Origin: Phragmites australis
Taxonomy: Eukaryota > Streptophyta > Magnoliopsida > Poales > Poaceae
DNA length: 64,000 bases
Direction of reading: 5' to 3'
NCBI RefSeq assembly: GCF_958298935.1
Contig: NC_084940.1
Coordinates: 6,602,001-6,666,000, forward strand
Position numbers and translations under genes: made by a program. The stretch's first letter is position 1. Every line of letters begins with the position of its first letter. The notes under the pieces were generated by a model. It worked only from the letters and a program-made list of their open reading frames with translations. It did not search any database and was not told where the DNA came from. Below are positions 1-11,600 of this stretch, in pieces.

Positions 1-1608
1 TGGCGAGCAGCAAGGCGGGCGGTGGTAGCCGGATCTAACCCGGGTGAGGGCAGATCTAACCGGCGACTGCGAGGGTGACGGTCGGTGATGGCAAGAAAGC
101 GACGGCTAGCGATAGTGGGAAGGCGGCTAAGGTATGGCTCTCGGGTGGCTTCAGGTGAAAAAGGAGAGAGAGGGGAAGAGCGGTGGAGCTCACCGGCGGT
201 GAGCTTGGGTGTGATGGCGGTGGAGGTGCTTTGCTCGGGTGGAGGGGAGGGAGAGAGGTGGTGTTGTGCGGAAGGAGGAGGAAAAGAGTATTATTCATCT
301 TTATATGAGTTGATGGTATGGCACGACGGCGGTGCGGGGTGCGAGGCGAGGCTCAGTGCTCGAGGGAGCGACGCTGAGTGCGAGGTGGTGCGGGCTATGA
401 GGATGGCCGAACACGTGGTGACGAGACGAGCGGCACGGCGTGGCGCGGAGCATAGAGCGGCGGTGGGTCACGGGGAAGAGGTGAGAGATAGAGATTTTTT
501 TTCTTTAAAAGCACCGGGTGTGACACGTGGAGGCCGACAAGTTGGCCGAAGCCGTTCAGGTGCACGACGCCGTGCAGCAGGTGGCCACTGGAGGTCGCCA
601 ACCCTTTCGACGCTTTCTCCGAGCCGTGGTTAATTAATCCCGTAGTGTAGGACGTCAGCTTCCACCAGCGATTCCCTCTTGGGCAGCACGATGTGAAACC
701 TCTTGCTGCATATCAGATGCTGACCCCAGCCTGCAACACCATGAAATGGATTCTGATTCTCCTCGTGTTGTGCAGAGTGTAGTTCATACTAGTGGAAGAA
801 AGTTCTTCGTTCTTTGTACTACTACTTCATAAGAAAAAAACTGGTAATTTTTTGTTTCTGAACTTCAGTGTTTCTTCAGGTTAAGAATCGATCGGATTTA
901 GTAACACTCATAAGAATCTCCTCAAACAAATAATTGATCGATGCCATATACTTTCAGCTGATTGATGTATCATACATGTCCCCATGGTGTTATTTATTGA
1001 CTTGTAACAAAGAACTTTTACGGTGCGTATAGTTGGAGAGCGATATTAAAAGGATGAGATCATTCTTGTTTTTATAGATAGAATGATTTAATTTTTTATT
1101 TGGTTGGAATAGATGAGATAAGTCAGTTTTCTGTTTAATCGATAAGATTAGAGGTGATAGAATGAGACAGATTATAAAAGCATTTTTTTTAAAGAATTTT
1201 AATTAAATATTGACTCATGTTTTTTAATCAAATCAATTAAAACTGGTTGCTAGTAAGCTATAGTTTACTCATAAACATATTTAGAATTTTTAGACACTCT
1301 TTATACTCTAAATAAAATCAAACGATGGAACGAACGAGAAAACTAGATGAGCTGATCGGGCAATTTTCACCGTACCCAGCCATCCAGCGTAACTAGGGAA
1401 TATTTACTGACGTGAGATCGCTCTATACTCTTCCGTCCTAATCGTCCATCAATCAAACACCGCGTTTCCTAGATAGCCATCTCCGAGACGGCTCCGTCCG
1501 GCCATCCAAACCCATGCTAAACTTCCTGTGGCGCACGTGCGTTAGGCGTTGATTACATGCAAACGTTCGGCCAATATTGGATCGATAGAGATAGCAGTGA
1601 CGGTGAGT
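1..1608. other. Intergenic sequence, no gene recognised
   Basis: The first ~640 bases are GC-rich and purine-biased with open frames on both strands, but none resembles a protein I know. The stretch at 530-640 reads on the plus strand as a possible coding scrap (VEADKLAEAVQVHDAVQQ) with no start or domain. From about 640 to 1450 the sequence is AT-rich and unremarkable. The exons expected downstream of the PTC1/MS1-like first exon (that is, at lower coordinates on the minus strand) were not found here. Confidence 0.5.
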
Positions 1609-1925
1609 ACCGATGTGACGGCAGAGGTGGCACTGGCTGTGCGGCGACGCGGCAACCTCCTCCTCGACGACGAAGAGCCTGACGACGGTGGGCGGGTGGC
1701 GGTGCAGCTCGAGCTGGAACAACCAGCACTTGGTCTCGCCCTGCGCGACGGCCTCCAGGTGCGCGAGGCCGAGCAGCGCCCTGACGTTGTCCCTGAAGGC
1801 GCCGCCGCCGGCGAGCGGCGCTGGGTACCCAGGCTGCAGGCAGAACGACTCGAACCGGAACAGCATCTCTCCGCGCTTGCTCCGCCGCGAGCTCCCCAGG
1901 CTATCGTCATTGTTGTCTTAGCCAT
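1609..1925 (-). pseudogene. PTC1/MS1-type PHD-finger gene, first-exon fragment
   Basis: On the minus strand the frame from 1866 to 1609 reads MLFRFESFCLQPGYPAP, then FRDNVRALLGLAHLEA, GETKCWLFQLELHRHPPTVV and VVEEEVAASPHSQCHLCRHI. That series matches, from memory, the N-terminus of the plant MALE STERILITY1 / PERSISTENT TAPETAL CELL1 family, PHD-finger transcription regulators of tapetum development. An upstream ATG at 1925 (MAKTTMTIA) fits the family start but is one base out of frame, so a frameshift lies near codon 9. The similarity stops after ...CRHIG, exactly where a GT begins (G|gtactc), as if exon 1 ended at a splice donor. No second exon with the PHD finger was seen in the remaining 1.6 kb. 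I call it a truncated, non-functional gene copy. It could instead be a real gene whose later exons lie left of the window, if intron 1 were unusually long. Confidence 0.72.
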
Positions 1926-2991
1926 GTCCCCGGAGCCTGAGAGCTAGCAAGCTAGCTAACTGGTGGTGCATGCAGGTGCGCACCTGCGCTTTATGGCGTA
2001 GAGCGTGAGGGTGGTCGTCGCAGACTCGCAGTAGAGGTTCCATTCCATCGGCGTCCTTCTAGACATGGCGCTCACAACATGGTTCCTCTGCTCTGCTCTG
2101 GAACTTTGGCGCGCAGAACCTTAGGTATTTTCGGATATACTAACGGATACATGTACATCTTTCAACAGCTCATGAGCAAGGTAATGGCGTTAGGCTAATT
2201 GTTTTAGCCAACTCTTCTCATTCAGTGAAGGTACCGGGTTTCATGCGCCAACCAGTTCACCCGAAATTTTAAGCTGTCGAGAAAACTTGGACAATATGCA
2301 TAGGAAAATTTCCAATGATTGGACATTATCAAGTAGGCATCATGGTAAAATTCACTTACGGGTGAAGATCATGAAGTAGTAGCCCTATTATATACAGGAA
2401 ACAAGTAGGGTGCCACATGCAAATTCAGCCCTTTCTTTTTAGGACTTCAGCCCTGTTGTTTGTACACAGGCATGTCTATAGGATATGGCTGGAATAAGCA
2501 TCAACTATTGTCAATGAAGTATGCCTTGCGTAACTGAACGGTAGGAGGGAGTATTTTAGGATCAGGTGAACAATATTTTACACTATTCAACTGGTGCAGA
2601 GTGGAACGCATGGTCTACATCTTCGGGACTCCGTGGAAGTGTGAAGCGGAAGTAAGTTCATTCACAACTTCGGCGTTCAGAGAGTAGGTCGCCCAAATGG
2701 CCATTGTGAACTCTTTGTTAAATACTACTCTATTTCTATTGTATTGTAAAAATTATGTTACTTGTGCTAAGATTTACATCAAATTCTAGCCTATCACCAT
2801 GGGATAGGTTGTGCTCTGTCCCGTCGACCTAACATCTGGTAATCGCTATCACTTGTGCACTTCCATGAGCAGCAGAGCTCCAATTCCATGTCCAAAAGTC
2901 CAATCTCATCGTTAGAATGTACATATGGGGCAGTAATAATCTGTGAGATCAGAATACCAGTTAGGCTTGCCCAGTAACGATTGCACTCTGG
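1926..2991. other. Intergenic, 3' flank of the YaaW-like gene
   Basis: No coding feature is visible. The stop codon of the minus-strand gene lies at 2992-2994, so its 3' untranslated region must run down into this interval. A short string 'taggagggagtatttt' near 2541 resembles one end of a Stowaway MITE, but no partner end was found. Confidence 0.45.
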
Positions 2992-5900
2992 TCATTCTTC
3001 ATGAGGTTCTATATAACTTGTTCGAGTCAGACGGATCTGTTTAGAAGGAAAAATATGAATCAATGCAGCTATAGAGAACAAATAATGCCTCGTACTAAAA
3101 GAGGCCAAATAATGAAATAACATGAACTTCACCTGAGCAAATGCATATATTGCCTGCACAATCCTAGCATAATCCGTCCCCAGCATCTGAATCACAATAT
3201 CAGCCACGAGTGTCCCCCACATTCTGTGTAAAGTTAAGCGGAAAAAAAAAAGATATTATTGACTAACAAGCTGTTCCACATTCAACAGAACTACATGAAA
3301 TATTACTCCATGGAGGGAATTTAGATTTGTACAAGTTGTCCAAGACAGATATTGACAAACCATAAATTCAGAAGTGAAGGTATAAGAAGCAATTAAAACG
3401 TCATGCAGCCAGAAGCAAAAATGCAACAGTTTAAACTGTTCAAAAAAGAAGCAATTTTTGAAATGTGGCAGAACGATTCACAACCTTATACTGTTATTCT
3501 TTTCTTTTTAAAAAAAGAAGAAGTAACAGTTTCAAAATTTACTATCAAAAGAAGCATACATTGGTCCAAGAAACGTCATGACACTCCTAAGTCCAACATA
3601 TCTTGATGCTGCACGAGCCAAACCCTGCAAACATTTGAGAAGACTATTGAAACATGACATCCTGAATGGTGCAATCTCAGATAGAAGCGTGGGGATTGGA
3701 CAAAAGTAATTGCTGACAAAAGATAATATTACCTGCCTAGCTGCAAGCAAGCTAGCTCTAGACTCCAGGTTAACAGCAGCCAACCGTCCACCCTGGAAAT
3801 GGAAAATTGTTATAGACCAAATATCAATTGCAACTTGCAAGTATGGTCTGTTAAAGCTTCACCAATGCATTTGTTCAGGTGCAGAGGGAAAGCAAAAGCT
3901 TATATAAAGATAAGAAACACTATTGGTAATCTAAGCTAATCAAGAGGAACAGTTGAAAGGATACATTGCTCAGTTTAAAATAATTCAAAATGAGCACATA
4001 AAAATCAGGAACATTACGTCAAATGTTGTCAATACAACTGGGTATACCTGCTTAACAAGTTCTTTCTTTATCTCATAATTAGCAGACTCCATCAGCAGCT
4101 TTCCAGACAGTCTATTGGCTAACTAACATAATGGTAAGTAACATTAATGAAAACAACAATGCAGTGAGAAGCAACATAATCCAATATGTCAACACAAAAA
4201 CTGTATTTCTTACCGATTCGTATATCGTTTTCACAGTCAATGCACTACCACCCTTCCATAAAGAAGAAAATTTTAAATTAGTCAAACAATTAGAGGGTCA
4301 CAAAGGGGAGGGATAAAAATGAGGATTGCAAAGAACCTTTAAGAATGTACTTTTCAGTCCCTTTGCTCCAATCCTCCAAGCAGCATCGGTAAGCACCTTC
4401 CACTTGTTTACTCCAAGGCTAGACATTTCTTTCGAAGATTTCTGTTTATCCCTTGGAAATGAAACTGGGACTTTCTGATGGCTGATGTGTACGAATTAAA
4501 AAAAAGGGGGTTCGGTGTTAGAATAGTGGATAGCAAGAGGATTCACAGGTAAAGAGTAAATAGAATTGTATCAGATGAAGACTAACATGTACTATGTTGT
4601 ATATGTGGATACAAAATTTAACGCTGTTTTCATATGTCCCAAGGACATCTTGCTTTGTAATTTTTTCTTTCTTTGTTTAGATCAATGGAGTTCCTACCTG
4701 CTTGTATTGAAAGGCAACCAAATGTTTGCAAGGTACATAACCTGTTGGGTATGCCAGGTACACATTACATCACATAAATAACTCAAAAACATACCACCCC
4801 TAAACAAACCCACTACAACTCCAGTACATCATCACATCAGAAGTCTAAAGACAAATACTAGTGAAAGTGTGGCTTCTTCAATGGATGTTTTGTAGTTCCG
4901 TTTATGGGTATTATTTTAATTTTGTGCATATGTAAGTACCTTGAATATTCATTCACGAGGTGAAGAAAAATTTCTGCCTCAAGGTCTGCAGTACACAATT
5001 TGCTAGAGCACTGAACACCAAGTTTTCTTCTTACACCAAGCAAAACATTTCTGTATGACGGCCTCCATCCCCTGTGAAGAACAATTGGCAAAAGAGCAAC
5101 ACATTCTTGTAAGAGCTTCAACAAGGTGAACTACAGCAAGTTAACATAGAGGGTAATCAATCAAATCAAATGCCATGTTTTAATCAGAGATAGGGAGAGA
5201 AAAACACTGCTTCACTGACCTTATAATTGAGCGGGCATCTGCAGCAAGATACAGGAACCTCGACTCTAATTTTGAGATGAAAATATCTCTCTCCTCGATG
5301 TCATCCAAAACAACAGAATCTGAGATCGGTCTTTTTGCAATTGATTTTAGCAATGGACTAAAATAGCTGCAAACAAAGGGAATGTCAAACAAGCTTTTAT
5401 TTTGGGAAGGTGAAACAGTTGAATAGTGTGATAAGTGGATCTGGCGCCACAACATTTTTATGGCACTCCCATGTCGAAAAATCAGGTAGGAGAGCAGGTC
5501 AAACTATCGGTGAGCAAATTAAATAAAGAATCAAGAAAAAGGAAACAAGGGAGGTCTACTGTTCTTCACATTTGTAACACCAGGCCCAATACGCAGAAGA
5601 AGAAATCCCAAAAGAACAGAAAATAAAATTTTTCTTTTTAACATAAAAAATGGTATAATTGCCCACTATCTTACATAAATCCACAGTCCTAGTCATCTTT
5701 GGCTCATAAATGACAAATTACAATGCATGAAATAACTGATGTTACTATTTTTGCAATCCTGTTACATATTTATAGGCAAACGCTAGCAAAACTGGAAACA
5801 TACTTGACAATTCATGCAGTATTAAATCAAGCTTCTTTCTCATAATTTCTGAACTTTTATGCACCGAAATTAGCTAGCACCAAATACAAACTGCACAGAT

Positions 5901-6602
5901 GTAATGGCACAATGGCATAACCACCCAGAAGGTGGTACAAGAGGATTCATTGATCAATCAAATAACCAGTATCCATTTGCACTCGCATGTTGGATACATA
6001 CATACCACGTCATTTAGTACATATGCACACTTATCGAAAATCCAAATCAAGCTATCCAATTTTATCTTAAAAATTCGATATTACTACACAAACCAACCAA
6101 TCATGTTATCTCAGTGCCAAACAAGCAAAACAGTGTGAAAACATTCTGCAAGCAATCGAACCTGGTACCGTAGAGGATCTCCTCGAACTCCATCAGCTCC
6201 TCGTCGGTGGCGAGCTCGAGCACCAGCCTGAGCTCCGGGTCAGACATACCTTAAGAAACACACAAGTTCAACAACCTCTAGTCAAGTTCGCGCCAAAGCA
6301 CCAATTAGTTCACGCCGAGTACCTTCTGCCGCTGCCGCAGCGGAGGGCGAGGCGGTCGCGCGGGGCGGGAGAAGGGAACGGAGGGACTGAGCCCTGTAGG
6401 CACCACCAGGACGAGGGGCGGGCGCGACCGCAGGAACGCGACGGTCGGCGCAGGAATAGGAGGTTGCGGTCGACCGCCGTGTAGCTAGGCGAGGAAGTGA
6501 GGACCGGGTGGTGAGGGTGGCGGTGGTGGTGCTGCTGCAGCAGCTTTTGAGGAATGGGAGGGGTTTCGGCGGTGCGGCAGCGACGGCGGCGGCGGCGGCC
6601 AT
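2992..6602 (-). CDS. Plastid-type protein with YaaW/UPF0174-like core, 11 exons
   Basis: Exons on the minus strand, all with GT..AG borders and matching phases: 6323-6602, 6162-6249, 5220-5366, 4940-5071, 4337-4481, 4214-4252, 4048-4122, 3733-3792, 3560-3624, 3133-3223, 2992-3036. They sum to 1167 bp, 388 residues plus stop. The start ATG at 6602 has a good plant context (gccaATGG). Residues 1-93 are rich in Ala, Ser, Thr and Arg with few acids, like a chloroplast transit peptide. The core begins with ELRLVLELATDEELMEFEE (about 99-117), then YFSPLLKSIAKRP, LESRFLYLAADAR and GWRPSYR. The C-terminus has ANRLSGKLL and a hydrophobic GPIMWGTLVADIVIQMLG (about 342-359) ending AFAQIRLTR. The 'GPI.W..' plus 'IA..R' ending recalls bacterial YaaW (UPF0174) proteins, from memory. 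The biochemical function is unknown. The open frame across eleven exons argues for a live gene. Its upstream side is bounded by a large transposon 327 bp away. Confidence 0.8.
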
Positions 6603-6929
6603 TGGCGACGGAAACTATCGCCGGCGTAGGGTGCGGCGGATGGGCCAGAATCAGACCCGCGACGAGGCTTTGCGGAGCGGCTGTGAACGAGATATGGCCG
6701 TACAGAAAGAATCGTGTGGCCTTCCTCCCATCTTTCCCAGCCGCGATTTTCAGTAGTCTTTGGTCGTTAAAACTACCGCTTTTTTAGATGTTAAAACTAC
6801 CGCTCGCGGATTATCATCTTTAAGACAAAAAAAGGTTTTGAGAACCACATGTGCTATATCAAAAATTTCAAAATACATGAGACTGGAATTTTACATGTAA
6901 CACAAACATATGCCAATTCTTTTAACATA
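6603..6929 (-). promoter_or_regulatory. Upstream region of the YaaW-like gene
   Basis: This is the interval between the start codon at 6602 and the left target duplication of the Mutator-like element at 6921-6929. It is GC-rich near the gene (5' untranslated region expected) and AT-rich beyond about 6780. No clear TATA box was identified. Any promoter parts beyond 6930 would have been pushed 15 kb away by the transposon insertion. Confidence 0.4.
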
Positions 6930-7119
6930 GAAAACTGTCCATATTTAGCCTCTCAATCCTTCAATCGGTTTGAAAATGATCCCTAAACTCTAATACCGAA
7001 CATAACTGGTCTCTCAATTCTCAAAAACCGACAACACTCATCCCTCCACTTTGAATCGAGTAGTTTTACACATGTAGCACGCTAACTCAAATTTGACATG
7101 GACATTGCTCAATGACTCA

Positions 7120-7260
7120 GGCTCGGTTTGGTTCAGCTTTTGCTGACTTTTACTATTTAGAAGCAGAAAGCTGAACCAAACAGTTCACTTTTAGAAATGG
7201 CTTCTGATAAGCAAAAGCTAGCATTATTACTAAAAGTCAGAAGCTTATATGGATGAGTTT
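7120..7260. repeat. Hairpin / truncated MITE end
   Basis: The string ggctcggtttggttcagc (7120-7137) is answered by gctgaaccaaacag (7170-7183), forming a 64-bp imperfect hairpin. A looser further copy of the subterminal sequence (agcaaaagctag...) follows. The ends resemble hAT- or PIF-type MITEs that start with 'GTTTGGTTCAGC'. No target duplication was found, so it looks truncated. Confidence 0.45.
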
Positions 7261-7329
7261 TTGTAGTTCCTGAGGGATGATGTTTTGAGAGATATTACAT
7301 ATATTATACACTTCATCCGCATCAAAAGC

Positions 7330-8640
7330 CAATTCAAAAGCTACCCAAGTAGGAGGGGTGAATTAGATGTGCACTAGTTTCTAGGTGATTCACAAGGAAG
7401 CTCAATGAAGCATTATCTCTATTCTAGCAAACCAATCATACTAACGAAAATTGCAAAAAGATAAATGCTAGAAGTAAATTGCTCAAAGCAAAGAGAATGG
7501 ATGGGGAGACTCAATTTTTTCCCAGTGTATCGAAGAGTTGACACTCACCTAGTCCTCATTGGAGCATCGACTTAAGAGTATAGCCCCCTCTTGATCTCGC
7601 GCAAGGAACCAAGCGCTATCTAGTGGTAGTCTTCCTCTATTCCAGATTATTGGACTCCAAACCGGTATATCTTCATCTTAGGTCTTCAACAATCACTTTA
7701 CTATGAACCTCCTCAAGATCAAACGTCACCAAGTCATCTAAGTGTTGACAATCACCAAGAGTACTAAGTTAAGAACCTCACTTGACATAATCTAAGCCAA
7801 ATAGATAAGTGGATGCATACTAGCTACTCTCCTAGCACTAATGATATCATTAATATTTCAACTAACAAGTTTGAAAATCACTCAAGAGCTTTTTATTCTT
7901 CTTGACTCTCCAAGGATGTAAATGAGCTCAACTAGCAGCAAAGAAAGTCTTCATGGTGTAGAGGACGGTATACTTATAGTCAACCACTAGCTGTTACCCC
8001 TCGGTCCAGAAAAATTGCATTCACCAGATGATTCAGTGAAGCCTTCAATCTTCTCATCGTAACATCTGATATGTGTAAGTCAACAGTAATCTGAAATTAG
8101 CCGTTACTGTATGGCCATACTGAGAGGATGATCCAGTGATGTTTAAAACACACACTGGAACATCCGATGAGTGTAGCATCTTCAACCTTCGCCAACAGTA
8201 GCTCTGTATAAATACTGCAGTGATATCTTCTGGTACACATTAAAACATCTGGTGTTCATTATTTGATGAACACATCGGAACATCTGGTGTATAGGACTTC
8301 AGCTGACCACTTCAAAAATGCTCTCTGTATAAATCCTCCGATGAAACCTTCCAATAGTCATGGCTTCAACTTTGCTATGAAAACCGCTCTTTGTATAATT
8401 TCTCTGGTGCAATCTTCCAGCGTTGACATTGGATCATTCGAAACACTAATAAACGCTAAACTTGACTAGTGTGCATCACAACTATCTCTCTAGAGCAAAA
8501 CTAGGTCAAGCTACTATTCTCAACCCCTCTTAATAATACGGCTAAAGGAAAAACAAGAATCATATCTACTCTAAGTGTCAACTTAGCTCCTTGTAACACT
8601 TAGAAATAAATAGTCTTTAATTTTCGCGCAAATCGTCTAA
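7330..8640 (-). mobile_element. LTR fragment related to the Copia-like solo LTRs, reverse orientation
   Basis: The sequence aggaggggtgaattag at about 7350 is the reverse complement of the terminal motif seen at the end of the plus-strand solo LTR at 13566 (ctaattcactctttctc), and it parallels 'gaggggggtgaatagg' at 45937. The interval also carries scattered 'acatctggtgt' and 'catccgatgag' strings like those inside the other two LTRs. Neither end shows a clean TG or CA border, so this is a decayed fragment, and its limits are approximate. Confidence 0.45.
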
Positions 8641-8644
8641 TAAT

Positions 8645-11600
8645 TGAAAGATCGATGACACTAGCATAGGGTTAGTATGTTTTGATGATCAATATCAACA
8701 TAGTCAATCAGACTAACTTGGTTTGCGAGTATGCAATGTTTAGTCTCATGAATGCTATGTGATGTACTTGGGGTATCGAACACCTCAAAGAGTTGTATTT
8801 CAAAGCCAAAGAAGAGTTTCATGGAAATAAAAGGATCTATTATTTAGACAAGTGATCAAGGTGTTTTGAGCATCACTTGTGCAGATAGATTATTTTCTTT
8901 GGTCGTACTACAAAGAGGGGTTTATGTTTAGTAGCTTAATTTAGTGTCTTTATATTAGTTACCTAGTAGTGATATACACTAGACTTAGCTAGTCCTAATA
9001 GACCAGAGATTGACACAAGACATCAAGGAAGAAGAAGCCATCGAAGCGAGTACTAATTTGGGCTGAATTGGACAAACCTATGTTGAATTGTACAAAATAT
9101 TTATACAGAAGGCATTTTCAGAGATAGCCCTGAAAACGCTACAAATTGAATGTTCCAGCGATTTCATTGGAAGCTTCATCGACGTAAGTTTCCAAAAGGG
9201 GTTGAAGTGAAATAAACACAGAAGACATGCACATCAGATATTGCAATGTGCATCAGAAGGTCTCAACTGAGGAATCAAGGGAAATTTCGATGACCTATGG
9301 AGGATCACATTGGAGTATTTAGATAGAGAGGGTGTTCAGCGCGAAGGTGGCGAGTTATACCCATTGGATGTATCATGATGAAATTTGAAGCTCATCGGAT
9401 GATCTGATGATGTGGCCAGAGGAATAACAGCTAATTCCTGTTGCACCCATTAGGTGTTTCGGTGTTTGGAGACTTGTGCTCACCGGATCTTCCAGTGTTC
9501 ACAGTGTTTTGGGCCCGAGGGGCAATGGTTAGTCTTTGGGGTTGGCTCAATAAATAGACCCCTCACTCAGCTATTTGAGGGGCTAGAGATCAGGAGCATA
9601 CTGTCAGACCCGTCCAAATTATACTTGGTTTAATCGAAAATTAAGTCAATTAAAACGGAAGTAATTCTGATAGTATCGATATATGCTCAACAAAGTCTAA
9701 GACCACAGCATATACCGTTTACAACATAGTTTCATCACAAGATATGAATATAGTACAAAAGTTTTAACTTTTATTATAGACATTTTCTCTGTGTTCCAGT
9801 TTCTACTTAGATTAGAGGTTTCCAAACGCAGCGGAAAGATATTAATAAAAGAAAAGACCAGTGGCACCATTACCCATAAGGCACCACTGGGACTAACTCA
9901 GACATTCGATCTCTACTCCTGGCCATCTCCAGCACCAGCGGGATAAAAGTAACTGTAAACCAGTTCTTTATTACCTTCATCAATTTAAGGGCAGCACTCT
10001 GAGTACAAAGGTACTCGCAAGACTTACACAATATAGGTATATACTATCCCGATTCCAAGGATAATGCATTAAGTTGAGTAGCAAGGAAATGGCCACAAAG
10101 TTAAGTTGACTCAGCGAAAAAACAATTTAACCAATATACTGGTATGAACAACTAGCATTGACTAACAATAAACATAATACTCAATAAAGTAAACTTGTTT
10201 ACTCGAATAAGTACCAGCACATGCTTCTCCTCGAAGCCCGCATACTTTCCATTTCCCATACTGAATGAAACTCTACGATGCTACCAAATGGACATAAGCA
10301 TGCTCATAACCGAGAGCACGATAATTTGAATTATTCTTAGACCCTGTATGGGATACATATTTACCCACACGACTCGAGTCCATCCTCTTAGCCCCCGAGA
10401 CAACCTTTTTTATACCCGGAACTACCCACCACTTGCCCCTATAGCACCGGGGTTACCGCGAACGTATCCTAAACATCTTCGGCTCCCCGTCACCTTGCAT
10501 CTCCTCATACTTTTTCTACGCGTCATAGGAACGTAAGGCAAGCGTCAGCATAGCATACAATAATCGGTTTATCTTACCATTAGATCGACATGTAGAAGTA
10601 CAGAAAGTGCTTAAGCCAAAGGACACTACGAATGATGCATAAACGATACAAGCGGTCTATGATACCCAGGTCTCCTCTCCCGAACTGCCCCTAGCACCTG
10701 TTCACATCTTGTCTCAATTTTTTCAACACATCAACCCAACATATCCTTTCTTTGTAACTGTAATTGAAATTCCTACAGCTCACGAATGATAGTGGCATCC
10801 ATCGCTCGACTTTTACCGATGATCTATGCAAGGCTAAGCAATTACCGCATCACTTTTAAGTTGGACCATGTCATGAAAATACCCAGGTTACAAGGATCGA
10901 GATTAACAACTTTATCAAGGTAGGTACGATGTAACAAATAGGTTCTACCCGATTTCCGACATCGACTCCTTATCACATGCATCTACGGCATATAGCAAAA
11001 TCTAACAGGTTGACCAACTATTCACCAAAACATAGGAGCAATATGGTAGATGCTTGTCTGGTGATGCCTGTTGTTCACTCACGAATTCAACTGGTTCGCC
11101 TTCGTGTTCAAACTCGTGACTCTCCGAAACATCGTTTGCTAAATAAATAACATGCACTGCAATGAGTATGATGACATGCAATGAAGGATGCTTCACAGTG
11201 CATGAACAAAGTGGAGATACAATGCATCATGTCATGAGTTTAAAACCTTAAAGATTTCCTTGAATCTGGATTTTTGTTAACCATTTAACAATTTATGGAT
11301 TAATTAAGCTTAGCTCAAATCTTATACCTAAATAGAAAATTAATTTATACTTAACATGAGTGTAAATATTTTTATTAGCAGGAAATAATATAAGAAGATT
11401 ATCAAAATTGGACCCACCAATTTTGGACTTACCATTAATTAATTATTAATTAATAAAACTTAAACCTATTTTATTAACTAAAGCTATCACAGTACAAATT
11501 TCATAACTCCTGGTATTTTTAACATGTAGAGTATGATAAAACAAAGCTAACAAAATTGGTTTCATCATTTTGGAGCTATATTAAAATTTTCTATGTTTTT

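Noticed and set aside
85..633. 182-codon plus-strand open frame
   Set aside because: Low-complexity Gly/Arg/Glu-rich composition in GC-rich DNA, an overlapping open frame on the other strand, and no similarity.
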